Of a stretch of 54,779 nucleotides of DNA, positions 23,803 to 33,324 are shown piece after piece. Positions within the stretch are counted from its first letter, which is position 1. The number at the start of each line of letters is the position of its first letter. The position numbers were made by a program, and so were the translations under genes. Origin of the DNA: DATFKA01 sp042095835 (lineage in GTDB: Bacteria > Bacteroidota > Bacteroidia > Chitinophagales > Saprospiraceae); assembly GCA_042095835.1 (NCBI GenBank), contig JBELML010000026.1, forward strand, positions 1 to 54,779. Direction: 5' to 3'. A model generated the notes under the pieces. That model ran no database searches. It saw nothing but the letters and a program-made list of their open reading frames with translations, and had not been told where the DNA came from.

Positions 23803-25752
23803 TCAAGGCCTTACCTCGATACAAGAAATCTGCAAATTATCTTTCAAAACCACATTCCTCAAGCGATTGATCACATCCGCCATTTTCTGTTGGGTGAGGT
23901 AGTAATCACTAAGCAAAGTTTTGAGTTCGGCCCTAGGAAGGGTGGTATAATCTTTACCAATCATCTCGGTCAGACTTCTCGAATATTTGTTGAATTCTTC
24001 CTGATCCTTCTGTATGGCGGAAAACATAAATGGAGAAACCGTCAAAGAATCCTGATTAGTAGCTACAAAGGATTCTAAAGCTTGGTAAATACCTTCGTAG
24101 CACTCCAAATCTTCGTAGTACTGCGCACTGATCAAGCGGTAACTTTGCTGGTTCTCCGCGTGAGTTTTGTTCTCAATTCGAGTGATCTCATTACCTACAT
24201 TTTCTGCACAAAGCTTACATAGCGGGTAATCCTTAGAAGCCTTATCGGATAGCCAGATCTTTTGCTGCTCCAAGCTGAGATTTGGAGGCAACCTGAAGTC
24301 TCGTTGATAGAGCAAAGCTTCCATTTCTCTCAACTTATTATTAGAAAGACTATAACTAGCCAGCGATTCAATTTCTTTAGGTAGGTGCCCTTGTATTTCG
24401 ATTTGTTGGACTCGATCTCTGTAGAAATCTAGTAGCTCCAGATCTTGGTAGATTTGTTGAGGGGTTTTGGCTTGGGCAAATTGTGCATAGTTATTATTTC
24501 GAGTACGCATTAAGAATTGTACCACTTCTTTCCCTCGATTCAATAACTCGGAATCGAACCAGAGGTCAACATCATTTTGCACATTGGTGTACAGATTGAA
24601 ATACTTTCGCTGACTAAAGGCATCCATATCTCGGAGCTTGATCAACTCCTTTTCTTTAATGAGACTCAAGTCGTAGTAGAGATCCACCACTCTAGAGAAA
24701 GCTAGCCAATCGGGATACTTAGTAGCTGTACTCGTTTTGAAAGCCTCCGCCTGTTTTTTGATAGCCATTGCCGTTTTAATGACTTCTAAAAAAGACTTTT
24801 CAATCTCCCTTTTCTGAATGTTTTTAATCTTTCTGAAATCTTTCGATTTGCGTTCGATATAGTTAAGCGTATAGGCCAGCTCTGAATGATCGGTGTTGTA
24901 CTCTGCTTTAGTATTGACAATGAGGATATAAGGTTGCTTGCTATCTGTTACTTTTTGGCGCAGCTCATCTACGCTTTGGATATCTTTTTGATTATAAAAA
25001 AAATTGCGTTTTCTGGGATTGTCGATATCCCAGTGGATTTGATAAAGACTAGCACTGACGACTTTTTCTTGATAAAGCGCACTGAGTTCTTTATTGAGCA
25101 GCCTGATGTAAAACTCAGAGGTCAATTTCTTAGGGTCTTCAATTTTCTCCATTGACCTTAAACCTTGATTGACTTGCGGAATGATCTGTTTGGTCAAGGT
25201 CATAAAGGTACCTGTGAGCGGAGAGGAAAGGAGATTGGTAGCTGTTTTGCCTAAATCCAAGGAAATTTGAGCAGTTTTTTTCCAAAAGTCAGTATTAGTA
25301 TTTCCTTTGAAGGCTTCAAACTTGATTTTAGCTACGATATCACCATTTTTAAGGATATCATCTGGAATGTTTTCCAGAAAACGACCACCATACTCCATGA
25401 TCCGCGACTGAATCTGTGGATTACGAGCGTCGTGTACCATAAGAGGTATGGTCAAAGACTCCTCTTCTTTGAGTGGATTATCGATCGCCACAGCGAGGTA
25501 CATATATTGAGGATAATCTCCCTTTTTTAATTCTAATTCCTTTCTTTGAGCACGAGAAAGGCTATTACCAGAAAAAGCTTCCTCTAGGGCATCTCCATTG
25601 ACTAAATAGAGATAGACATTATTGAGGTTGTAATCGGGGTCAGGCATTTGGTTGATTTGCCAGCTTTCGACAACCGAAGCGGTGACATTATGCTGGGCAA
25701 AACAGCTAAGGCTACCAAGTAGCAGCAGGAATGGGAGGTAAATGTGTCTCAT
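23803..25752 (-). CDS. large secreted protein of unknown function
   Basis: The chosen start at 25752 gives 649 aa beginning MRHIYLPFLLLLGSLSCFAQ, a signal peptide that may also serve as a lipoprotein-type signal. The reading frame extends to 25803 but those residues are not signal-like; ATG 25758 is also possible. The mature protein is alpha-rich and charged, with many Lys, Glu and Gln and helical stretches such as IENKTHAENQQSYRLISAQYYEDLE. It has two Cys-x-x-Cys-like spots (CKLC at about 530) and a C-terminal coiled region. I recognise no family. Periplasmic or outer-membrane-associated location is inferred from the signal. Confidence 0.7.
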   Translation of the reverse strand: MRHIYLPFLLLLGSLSCFAQHNVTASVVESWQINQMPDPDYNLNNVYLYLVNGDALEEAFSGNSLSRAQRKELELKKGDYPQYMYLAVAIDNPLKEEESLTIPLMVHDARNPQIQSRIMEYGGRFLENIPDDILKNGDIVAKIKFEAFKGNTNTDFWKKTAQISLDLGKTATNLLSSPLTGTFMTLTKQIIPQVNQGLRSMEKIEDPKKLTSEFYIRLLNKELSALYQEKVVSASLYQIHWDIDNPRKRNFFYNQKDIQSVDELRQKVTDSKQPYILIVNTKAEYNTDHSELAYTLNYIERKSKDFRKIKNIQKREIEKSFLEVIKTAMAIKKQAEAFKTSTATKYPDWLAFSRVVDLYYDLSLIKEKELIKLRDMDAFSQRKYFNLYTNVQNDVDLWFDSELLNRGKEVVQFLMRTRNNNYAQFAQAKTPQQIYQDLELLDFYRDRVQQIEIQGHLPKEIESLASYSLSNNKLREMEALLYQRDFRLPPNLSLEQQKIWLSDKASKDYPLCKLCAENVGNEITRIENKTHAENQQSYRLISAQYYEDLECYEGIYQALESFVATNQDSLTVSPFMFSAIQKDQEEFNKYSRSLTEMIGKDYTTLPRAELKTLLSDYYLTQQKMADVINRLRNVVLKDNLQISCIEVRP

Positions 25753-25965
25753 TAACATAGTGAACAAACAATTTGGCTTGTAATTATAATTCAGCAAACG
25801 CATTTTTGTTAAAATTCGTGCCTCTTTGTTTTATCAAATTAGGCATTCAGAACAATTTTTAATAATATTTAACCAACTCAAGCCATTCGGTGTATCAAAA
25901 TAAATTAGCACTACGAGTATGGAAATCAGATTTTCATCAGCATAAACAAAACATTAAGGCAGGAA

Positions 25966-26016
25966 TACATCACCATATCTACATCACTATATCGCCATAT
26001 CACTACATCACCACAT
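25966..26016. repeat. degenerate ACATCAC-ATAT repeats
   Basis: A run of short, imperfect units (ACATCACCATATC, ACATCACTATATC, CATATCACT, ACATCACCACAT) occupies the 50 bases just upstream of the dehydrogenase ATG at 26026. It is microsatellite-like and could overlap the leader of that gene. Confidence 0.6.
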
Positions 26017-26025
26017 AAAAAACAA

Positions 26026-26912
26026 ATGAATACAAAAATCGTCTATTTAGATTGCTACACGCTCAACCCAGGCGACCTCAGCTGGGATACCCTTCTGGAG
26101 CTAGGACAAGTTGAACTCTATGAGGAAACCAGTAAAGACCTTGTTTTGGAAAGGTCCAAAGATGCAGAAATCATTCTCACCAACAAAATAGCCTTCGATG
26201 CTACTCTAATGGATCAATTGCCCCAACTCAAATGTATAGTTGTCACTGCTACCGGATATAACATCATTGATGTAGCTGCCGCCAAGGAGCGAGGTATTGT
26301 AGTGTGTAATGTAGTAGGTTATAGCACACCAGCTGTTGTACAACATGTATTTGCGATGCTATTTGCCTTGACCAATCAAGTGGAATATTATGACCAAACG
26401 GTGCGCAAAGGGGATTGGGCCAACCAAACTCAGTTTTCCTACTGGCATCAACCACTAGAGGAGGTTTGGGGCCAAACGATGGGTATTTACGGCTTTGGAA
26501 GGATAGGGCAGGGTGTGGCCCGAGTTGCACTAGCTTTAGGAATGAAGGTATTAGCTACGCACAAACATCCCAAACGAGATGCTATGGAGGGTGTCAACTT
26601 TGTCGATTTAGAATCCTTGTTTTCTCAAAGTGATGTGATCAGCCTGCACGCACCGCTAACAAAACAAAATACAGGAATTGTCAATAATCATCTACTCCAC
26701 AAAATGAAACCTAGTGCTTATCTCATTAATACTGGGCGCGGAGGGCTCATCAATGAACAGGATTTGAAAGGAGCACTGCAGGCAGGTAGACTTAAAGGAG
26801 CTGGGCTAGATGTGCTGACGCAGGAACCGCCTCCCAAGGATCATCCACTCATTGGTCTTAAGCATTGCCTCATCACGCCTCATCAAGCTTGGGCTAGTAA
26901 AGCGGCTCGCAG
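26026..26912 (+). CDS. D-2-hydroxyacid dehydrogenase (hydroxypyruvate/glycerate dehydrogenase-like), 3' end in assembly gap
   Basis: At least 295 aa are readable. The Rossmann motif GFGRIG is at 156-161. The catalytic Arg238 (NTGRGG), Glu267 (LTQEPP) and His286 (ITPHQAWAS) are all present. The TPHxAWAS ending is typical of glycerate/hydroxypyruvate reductases. NAD-dependent reduction of hydroxypyruvate or a related 2-ketoacid is the expected reaction. The last 25-40 residues fall in a 100-N gap (26913-27012); the post-gap bases end convergently with the LysM gene, so the true stop cannot be placed. Degenerate repeats directly precede the start. Confidence 0.88.
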
Positions 26913-27012
26913 NNNNNNNNNNNNNNNNNNNNNNNNNNNNNNNNNNNNNNNNNNNNNNNNNNNNNNNNNNNNNNNNNNNNNNNNNNNNNNNNNNNNNNNN
27001 NNNNNNNNNNNN
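26913..27012. other. assembly gap (100 N)
   Basis: A run of exactly 100 Ns, which usually marks a scaffold join of unknown true length. It removes the 3' end of the dehydrogenase gene and possibly more. Confidence 0.99.
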
Positions 27013-27033
27013 TCTCAAAACTTACAATCAGTC

Positions 27034-27495
27034 TTAAGCTTCCAATGGTGGAAGACGTAATACCTGGCCAGGATAAATCAAGTTAGGATCTTTCAACATT
27101 GGTTTGTTGGCTTCAAAGATCATAGGGTACTTCATCGCATCGCCATAATGTGCTTTGGCGATCTTAGATAGAGAATCTCCACTTACAACAGTGTAGAAGG
27201 TAGATTCTGGTTCAGGAGCGACTACTGTCATACGATCATCGACAGCGGCAATACCTTCAACATTACCAAGAGCAAGTACTACTTTCTCTTTGATCGCCTG
27301 AGAATCTACTTCACCGAAAACGATGACTGTATCTTCTTGTAGATCTAGAAATAGCTCACGCACCTCAAAACCAAGATCAGTGACTGCTTGCTTCATGGCG
27401 GACATATTCGCCTCGCGAGTTTCCTCTGGAGTAGCTTTGTCTTTTTTGTTGAATAATTTGGCGCCTGCATTTTTCAAAAATGAAAATAAACCCAT
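27034..27495 (-). CDS. BON-LysM domain protein (Kbp/YgaU-like)
   Basis: A 153-aa protein with the E. coli Kbp (YgaU) layout. A short N-terminal region with KKDKATPEE is followed by a BON domain (about 30-92; VIVFGEVDSQAIKEKVVLALGNVEGIAAVDDRM) and a C-terminal LysM domain (about 103-150; FYTVVSGDSLSKIAKAHYGD ... IYPGQVLRLP). In E. coli this protein binds potassium and helps recovery from osmotic stress; the same role is plausible. There is no signal peptide, so it is probably cytoplasmic. Its 3' end lies 22 bases from the assembly gap. Confidence 0.92.
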   Translation of the reverse strand: MGLFSFLKNAGAKLFNKKDKATPEETREANMSAMKQAVTDLGFEVRELFLDLQEDTVIVFGEVDSQAIKEKVVLALGNVEGIAAVDDRMTVVAPEPESTFYTVVSGDSLSKIAKAHYGDAMKYPMIFEANKPMLKDPNLIYPGQVLRLPPLEA

Positions 27496-27866
27496 AGTTT
27501 TTTGCGGTTTTAATGATTAAAATAAGAGTTAATCTAATCGCTAAAAATAGTCGGTACTATTTGTATAAACAAGAAATAGGAAGAGATATTTCGCATCAAT
27601 TGAGCTTAATTTTTTGTATAATATCCTTCAATTAACCCACTATATTGACGCCATCTATCCAAAAAGTCACATTGCTGGTCTATCTGCTTAAAGAAATTAG
27701 GATTGTACAGATGTAAAATGCGCTAAAAGGTTTATATTTGCGCAGTTTTTCAGGGCAGATGTGAAAAATGAACGATTTTTTTTAGGGCATTAATTTTTTA
27801 TACCCTTGAAAATCAAGTAGTTGCCTTGAAAGGCAATTGTTAACTTACAAAAAGTAATAATTAGTT
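27496..27866. other. promoter region between LysM and SecDF genes
   Basis: No gene is seen in this divergent region. It contains TATATTTG at 27733-27740, an exact TAnnTTTG -7 element directed toward secDF and about 125 bases upstream of its ATG. A -33 element at normal spacing is not obvious. Confidence 0.5.
27733..27740 (+). promoter_or_regulatory. -7 promoter element of secDF
   Basis: TATATTTG matches TAnnTTTG. It predicts a leader of about 120 bases for secDF. Confidence 0.5.
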
Positions 27867-30800
27867 ATGCAACTGAAAGGTGTAGTTAGGTTCTTCCTGA
27901 TCGCAATGACAATCGTAACGGTAATCCAATACCTGTATGTCTTGCCTACAAATCGGGTAGAAAAGAAAGCGGAAGAATTTGCGCAAACTGTAGCCCAGGA
28001 TTTTCCTGCGGAAAAGCAGGATTCTGTAGTAAAGATCGAACGGATCAACTTCTTGAAGGGAAAGAAAGATGAGGAAATCCTTAAGTTACCCCTGCTACCA
28101 GGGTATACTTACCAAGATTTAAAAAGTAAGCAATTGGCTTACGGATTAGATTTGAAAGGAGGAATGAGTGTAGTACTGCAAGTAGATTTGAGAGACTTTG
28201 TGACTGCTTTAGCCAATGAAAATGATAGAGAGACAGAAGTATTCAAAAATGCATTAGATCAAGCAACCAGTGATCTGAAAAATGCCCAAGCAGATTATAT
28301 CACGCTGTTTGGTAGAGCATTTTTAGCGCAGAACCCTGATGCAAAATTGGCTCCTTTGTTTGCTCAAAATGAGGTGCTAAGAGAGGAAATTGATTTCAAC
28401 TCTTCGAATGGTGAGGTGATTCGTACGCTACGCCAAAATGCCAACGAAACAGTAGATCGTACCTTCAAACTTTTGAAGAAACGTATCGATAAATTGGGGG
28501 TTACTCAACCAAACGTTTCTCTGGATGCAGGGCGTGACTTGATTTTAGTAGAGCTTCCTGGTATCGATGATCCTGATCGTGCGCGTGAATTCTTGAACGC
28601 TACGGCCAAATTGGAATTCTGGGATGTATTTAATTTCTCTGATCCAGTCAATCCGAATCAGCCTGCTGCGGGTACCATCGCTGAAAAATTCATTGAAGCC
28701 AATACCCTATTGACCAATATCATGGATTTTGAGGTAGAGCGTACCATTGATACCTTGATTCCTCAATATGCCGTTATCGACTCTGCTGCCAATACTTTGG
28801 ATAGCAATCAGATTGTAGGATACGATACGATTTATGATAACACTTCTGCTTTCACGCAGGGACCTTTATTAAGTAAGTTTACACCAAACTTTGGTTCTTA
28901 TAGTGCTCCTGTGATGGGAGTCGCTACCAGAGCGAATAAGGATTCTGTAGATGCTTTATTGGCAATGCCAGAAGTGAAAGCACTTTTCCCAAGAGACCTT
29001 AGTCTACACTGGGACCGAGAGGCTGTCAAAAACCTTGAAGGGGAGATTACCAATAATTATCGTCTTTACGGTATCAAAAAGAGTACACCAGAAGCACCAT
29101 TAGATGGTGATTACATCACCAATGCTTATCCATCTACAGATCCACTAAATAATAATGTAGTGGTTTCGATGCAGATGAATACACAAGGAACTCGCGAGTG
29201 GGCACAGATGACCACCGTAGCCGCGCAAGATAATAACCGAGCGATTGCTATCCTTTTAGATGATGAGGTGGTTTCTGCACCTGCTGTAAATGGGCCGATT
29301 ACTGGTGGTAGTTCTCAGATTACGGGTGATTATGACCTGCAATCTGCTACGGATTTCGCCAATATTTTAGAGATTGGTAAACTTCCAGCCAAGACAACTT
29401 CTATTCAGGAAAACGTTGTTGGTCCGACCTTGGGTGCTGAGAATATTAGACGTTCTATCAGAGCATTAGTATTCGGTATCTTACTAGTATTAGGATTTAT
29501 GATCCTTTACTATGGTGGTGCGGGTATCATTTCTATTCTTGCCCTATTCTTGAACCTATTCTTCATCTTTGGTGCATTGGCATCCTTGAATGCGGTGTTG
29601 ACGCTACCAGGGATTGCGGGTGTGATTTTGACCATTGGTATGGCGGTAGATGCCAACGTGATCATTTTTGAGCGGATTCGAGAGGAATTGAGAGAAGGCA
29701 AAAGTGTCAGAAATGCGGTCACAGATGGTTTCAAGAATTCGTATTCTGCCATTATTGATGCCAACGTTACGACTATCCTTACGGCCATCGTACTTGCAGT
29801 ATTTGGTCTGGGACCTATCAAAGGGTTTGCGGTTGTATTGATCATTGGTGTGATCTCTTCTTTATTTACTGCGGTATTGGTAGGGCGTATGATGTTCGAC
29901 TGGTGGTTGAGTAAAGATCGCAATATCAGTTTTGATACTCCTTTTTCAAAGAATGCCTTTTCCAATCTGAAAATCGACTGGTTAGGAAAGCGCCACATCG
30001 CTTATATCATTTCTGGTGTAATTTTAGCAGCAAGTTTTGCTTCTTTCGCTATTCGTGGATTCGAACTTGGGGTAGATTTCAAAGGAGGATATTCTTATAC
30101 AGTGACCTTCGATGATGCGGAGGAAATAGATCTAGCTACACTAAGATCGAATCTGGGTACAGCCTTTGGAGATGAGCCTATTGTAAAAGCAGTAGACATC
30201 GACAATACCTATAATATCGTTACAGATTACCTCATCGACTCCGATGATGAAGATGCAGTAGATCAGGTAGTTGAGAAACTATACGAAGGAGTAAGCGCGA
30301 CCACCACCTCAAGTGTTGATCCAAATACCTTCAAGAATGCAGATACTAAAACAGGTACTCATATCACTAGCTCTAGTAAGGTCGGTCCTACTATTGCCGA
30401 CGATATCAAGACCAGCTCGGTATATGCAGCGGTATTAGCTTTGTTAGCGATCTTCTTATATATCTTTATTCGCTTTAGCAAGTGGCAATTTAGTTTGGGC
30501 GCAGTTGCTGCCTTATTCCACGATTCCTTGATCGTACTTGGGGTGTTCTCTTTGTTCCATGGTGTTCTACCATTCAACCTGGAGATTGACCAAAACTTTA
30601 TCGCGGCTGTTCTGACAGTGATTGGGTATTCGATCAACGATACGGTGGTTGTATTTGACCGTATCCGGGAATACTTGAATACTTATACGCGCAAGGATAA
30701 GACAGAAGTAATCAACATGGCGATCAACTCTACAGTGAGTCGTACAGTGATTACCTCATTGACTACTTTATTAGTGGTCGCGATCTTGTTCTTCGCAGGA

Positions 30801-30980
30801 GGTACTTCTATTAGAGGATTCGCCTTTGCCTTATTGATTGGTATTATCGTGGGTACTTACTCTTCGATTTTCGTAGCTACGCCAATCATGTCTGATCTTT
30901 CTAAAGACTTGAAACCTACCAAGACTGAAGCTAAATCAGAGACTAAAGGCTTCTCGAAAGCGATGTCAAACGCAAAATAA
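27867..30980 (+). CDS. secDF: fused protein translocase subunit SecDF
   Basis: A 1037-aa natural SecD-SecF fusion, the common form in Bacteroidota. It uses the proton-motive force to assist Sec-dependent export. The SecD half (1 to about 690) has one N-terminal helix, the large P1 periplasmic region (LGLDLKGG-type motif YGLDLKGGMSVVLQVD) and five helices near IRRSIRALVFG, with the conserved GMAVDANVIIFERIREEL. The SecF half starts at about 700, with ELGVDFKGGYSYTV, and has GYSINDTVVVFDRIRE. Both halves keep the acidic and arginine residues of the proton path. The leader is about 120 bases after a TATATTTG element. A strong bidirectional terminator follows. Confidence 0.97.
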   Translation: MQLKGVVRFFLIAMTIVTVIQYLYVLPTNRVEKKAEEFAQTVAQDFPAEKQDSVVKIERINFLKGKKDEEILKLPLLPGYTYQDLKSKQLAYGLDLKGGMSVVLQVDLRDFVTALANENDRETEVFKNALDQATSDLKNAQADYITLFGRAFLAQNPDAKLAPLFAQNEVLREEIDFNSSNGEVIRTLRQNANETVDRTFKLLKKRIDKLGVTQPNVSLDAGRDLILVELPGIDDPDRAREFLNATAKLEFWDVFNFSDPVNPNQPAAGTIAEKFIEANTLLTNIMDFEVERTIDTLIPQYAVIDSAANTLDSNQIVGYDTIYDNTSAFTQGPLLSKFTPNFGSYSAPVMGVATRANKDSVDALLAMPEVKALFPRDLSLHWDREAVKNLEGEITNNYRLYGIKKSTPEAPLDGDYITNAYPSTDPLNNNVVVSMQMNTQGTREWAQMTTVAAQDNNRAIAILLDDEVVSAPAVNGPITGGSSQITGDYDLQSATDFANILEIGKLPAKTTSIQENVVGPTLGAENIRRSIRALVFGILLVLGFMILYYGGAGIISILALFLNLFFIFGALASLNAVLTLPGIAGVILTIGMAVDANVIIFERIREELREGKSVRNAVTDGFKNSYSAIIDANVTTILTAIVLAVFGLGPIKGFAVVLIIGVISSLFTAVLVGRMMFDWWLSKDRNISFDTPFSKNAFSNLKIDWLGKRHIAYIISGVILAASFASFAIRGFELGVDFKGGYSYTVTFDDAEEIDLATLRSNLGTAFGDEPIVKAVDIDNTYNIVTDYLIDSDDEDAVDQVVEKLYEGVSATTTSSVDPNTFKNADTKTGTHITSSSKVGPTIADDIKTSSVYAAVLALLAIFLYIFIRFSKWQFSLGAVAALFHDSLIVLGVFSLFHGVLPFNLEIDQNFIAAVLTVIGYSINDTVVVFDRIREYLNTYTRKDKTEVINMAINSTVSRTVITSLTTLLVVAILFFAGGTSIRGFAFALLIGIIVGTYSSIFVATPIMSDLSKDLKPTKTEAKSETKGFSKAMSNAK

Positions 30981-30997
30981 GAGCATAGCATATAGTT

Positions 30998-31044
30998 CAA
31001 CAAAAAGGGTCTTTTCAAGCTAATTGAAAAGACCCTTTTTGTTG
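30998..31044. terminator. strong bidirectional terminator between secDF and the YpdA gene
   Basis: Perfect 21-base arms (30998-31018 and 31024-31044) enclose a 5-base loop (GCTAA). Each arm has a core AAAAGGGTCTTTTC or its complement, with an A-run upstream and a T-run downstream on both strands. It serves the convergent secDF and ypdA transcripts. Confidence 0.9.
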
Positions 31045-31071
31045 TTTGTGCGCAACCAAAATAGATGTAGT

Positions 31072-32076
31072 CTAGGTCAATACGCCTTCATCTGCTGAAG
31101 CATTGCGATGGCGAGCTAAAATCGCTTCTACAATTTTATCACCATGATCGCGCGTATTCTCAATAAAGAGTTTACTAGTAGCCATACCACTACATACTAC
31201 GCCCGCAAGGTAGACATTGGGTAGATTCGTTTCCAAAGTTTCAGGATGGTGACAAGGTTTATGGATCTCGCCTTCTTCAATTTCAATGCCAAGGCTGCGG
31301 AAGAAATCAAAATTGGGCTGGTAGCCTGTCATGGCAAGTACAAAATCATTATTGATGGTGAATTCGCCGTCGGGCCCCTCAAGTACCACCTCCGTCGGTC
31401 TTATTTCTTTGACAATGGTATGGAAATGAGCCTTTATACTGCCTTCTTTAATCCGGTTCACAATATTGGGCCTTATCCAATATTTGACCTTTGGGTGAAT
31501 CTCATCTCCTCGTATGGCCATGGTCACCTCTGCCCCTTTATAATAAGTCTCCAAAGCTACATCACAAGCAGAATTCCGAGCGCCGATGACAAGAACTTTC
31601 TGACCCACATAAGGATGCGGATCATCGTAGTAGTGGGTAACTTTAGGCAAGTCTTCACCAGGGATATTCAGATGCCGAGGCGTATCGTAGAAGCCCGTGG
31701 CCACGACTACCGATTTGGCATGATAAGTACCTTTGGAAGTAGTGACCTCATAAAGGTCTTGACCCTCTAGGCTAAGCATCGATTCGACGGGTTCATAGAG
31801 CTTTATTTTTAGATCCCATTTATTGATTAGTCTACGATAGTACTCCAAGGCTTCTTTTCTGGTGGGTTTGTCAAGGTGAGAAATAAAGGGTGTATCGCCT
31901 ATCTCCAATTTGAGAGAGGTAGAAAAGAAGGTCATATTGGTGGGGAATTTATAAATCGAATTGACCAAAACCCCTTTTTCCAAAATCACATAATCTAAGC
32001 CTGCTTTACTAGCAGAGATAGCTACATTGATGCCACTAGGGCCACCTCCAATAATGATGATATCTAGAATATTCAT
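31072..32076 (-). CDS. ypdA: YpdA-family putative bacillithiol disulfide reductase
   Basis: A 334-aa FAD/NADPH-dependent oxidoreductase. GGGPSG (10-15) binds FAD, and the second dinucleotide motif VIGARNSACDVALE is typical of the YpdA family, together with YKFPTNMTFFSTS near residue 45. YpdA proteins reduce bacillithiol disulfide. They lack the CxxC of thioredoxin reductases, and none is seen here. This suggests the organism makes bacillithiol. The gene is divergent from a polyprenyl synthase gene and convergent with secDF. Confidence 0.92.
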   Translation of the reverse strand: MNILDIIIIGGGPSGINVAISASKAGLDYVILEKGVLVNSIYKFPTNMTFFSTSLKLEIGDTPFISHLDKPTRKEALEYYRRLINKWDLKIKLYEPVESMLSLEGQDLYEVTTSKGTYHAKSVVVATGFYDTPRHLNIPGEDLPKVTHYYDDPHPYVGQKVLVIGARNSACDVALETYYKGAEVTMAIRGDEIHPKVKYWIRPNIVNRIKEGSIKAHFHTIVKEIRPTEVVLEGPDGEFTINNDFVLAMTGYQPNFDFFRSLGIEIEEGEIHKPCHHPETLETNLPNVYLAGVVCSGMATSKLFIENTRDHGDKIVEAILARHRNASADEGVLT

Positions 32077-32159
32077 AGTCTTTTGTGTGTATATAGAACA
32101 AAAATAAAGGAAAGGAGTTTGAAATGCGGCATCAGCCTCCTGAATAAATCCAGAGTATC

Positions 32160-32167
32160 TATATTTG
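32160..32167 (+). promoter_or_regulatory. -7 promoter element of the polyprenyl synthase gene
   Basis: TATATTTG is an exact TAnnTTTG match, about 77 bases upstream of the ATG at 32244. A 12-bp palindrome (GGCGAATTCGCC, 32200-32211) lies between them in the leader. Confidence 0.5.
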
Positions 32168-32243
32168 GAATAGAGTAAGTATTAAGGCATTCAGGCATTG
32201 GCGAATTCGCCCATTTAAACAACTTCACTAACGTATTGCATTC

Positions 32244-33212
32244 ATGCACGAACTGAGAACATTATTCGAGAAGTACCGCAAAGAGCATCCCATCCAAGGA
32301 GAGCCAGCAAATTTATATACACCAGCAAATTATATCCTCGAGATTGGTGGCAAGCGATTCCGACCAATTTTGACCATGCTGGCTTATCAACTTTATCGAA
32401 AGGACTGGGAGCGAGTACTCCCTATTGCCTATGCCCTTGAGATTTTTCATAATTTCTCTCTCGTTCACGATGATATTATGGATGCGGCTGATGTACGCAG
32501 AGGATTCCCAACGGTGCATACCAAATGGGATTTGAATACCGGTATTTTATCTGGTGATTTAATGCTGATTATGGCCTATGAGTACATCGCCCAATTTGAG
32601 GACAGTACCAAAATTCCTCGACTGCTCAAGGTGTTTAATCGAGTAGCCAAAGGTGTCTGCGAAGGCCAACAAATGGATATTGATTTTGAGAATAGGGGAG
32701 ATGTGACTATTCCGGAATATATCAAAATGATCGAGTTGAAAACATCTGTACTGCTTGCCACCTGCCTGGAGATGGGAGCAATAGCAGCTGGAGCTAGTGA
32801 TGAAGAGGTAGCCCATTGCTACGAGGTAGGCCGTAATATTGGTATTGCTTTTCAAATCCAAGATGATTTGCTAGATACCTTTGGTACCGCAGATAAAATC
32901 GGAAAAAAGGTTGGCGGCGATATTGTTCAAAACAAAAAAACCATTCTCATTTTAAGAGCTTTAGAGATGGCAGGTGCTGAGGAGCGGGCATGGCTATTGG
33001 ATCTCATGTGTAAACCGACCAGCAACGAAGCAGAAAAAATAGAAGCCGTCAAAGCGCTTCTACTCCAATTGAAAGTACCCGATTTTGCGCAAGCCAAAAA
33101 GAATGAATTCAGAGCTACGGCCTTTCAACATCTCGACGAGCTACAAGTTCCGGAAGAGAAGAAAACAAGTCTACGCGCTTTGATGGAGAATTTGGTGACG
33201 CGGGAGTATTAA
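32244..33212 (+). CDS. polyprenyl (farnesyl/geranylgeranyl) diphosphate synthase
   Basis: A 322-aa all-helical trans-prenyltransferase. The first Asp-rich motif DDIMD is at 76-80 with the following DVRRG, and the second, DDLLD, is at 207-211. The usual GGKRFRP segment is at 35-41. It condenses isopentenyl and allylic diphosphates for quinone, carotenoid or undecaprenyl precursors. The residues just before the first motif (F69-HN-FSLVH) include medium and small side chains, but I do not predict chain length. It ends in a hairpin terminator. Confidence 0.93.
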   Translation: MHELRTLFEKYRKEHPIQGEPANLYTPANYILEIGGKRFRPILTMLAYQLYRKDWERVLPIAYALEIFHNFSLVHDDIMDAADVRRGFPTVHTKWDLNTGILSGDLMLIMAYEYIAQFEDSTKIPRLLKVFNRVAKGVCEGQQMDIDFENRGDVTIPEYIKMIELKTSVLLATCLEMGAIAAGASDEEVAHCYEVGRNIGIAFQIQDDLLDTFGTADKIGKKVGGDIVQNKKTILILRALEMAGAEERAWLLDLMCKPTSNEAEKIEAVKALLLQLKVPDFAQAKKNEFRATAFQHLDELQVPEEKKTSLRALMENLVTREY

Positions 33213-33260
33213 GCCTGGCAAGGAGTTGGAATGGTGTGTAGCTATTCTACTTAATCAATA

Positions 33261-33302
33261 AATGATCTTCAGAATCCCTAGAATAGGGATTTGAAGATCA
33301 TT
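33261..33302. terminator. terminator between the polyprenyl synthase and GH31 genes
   Basis: AATGATCTTCA (33261-33271) pairs with TGAAGATCATT (33292-33302). A second segment AATCCCTA/TAGGGATT closes on a 3-base loop, with one bulged G at 33272. It separates two convergent genes. Confidence 0.75.
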
Positions 33303-33324
33303 ATTAAGTCTTAAGCCTTAAGTC

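Noticed and set aside
25966..26016. Repeat run before the dehydrogenase as a possible CRISPR or iteron array
   Set aside because: Units are short, degenerate and without unique spacers, and no cas or rep gene is present.
26806..27037. Open frames crossing the N run (for example a continuous frame ending at about 27060)
   Set aside because: They exist only because 100 Ns keep frame artificially; the gap length is unknown.
29510..29998. Long open frame (162 codons) on the minus strand inside secDF
   Set aside because: It is antisense to the conserved transmembrane part of secDF, has no protein-like family pattern, and the plus-strand frame is unmistakable.
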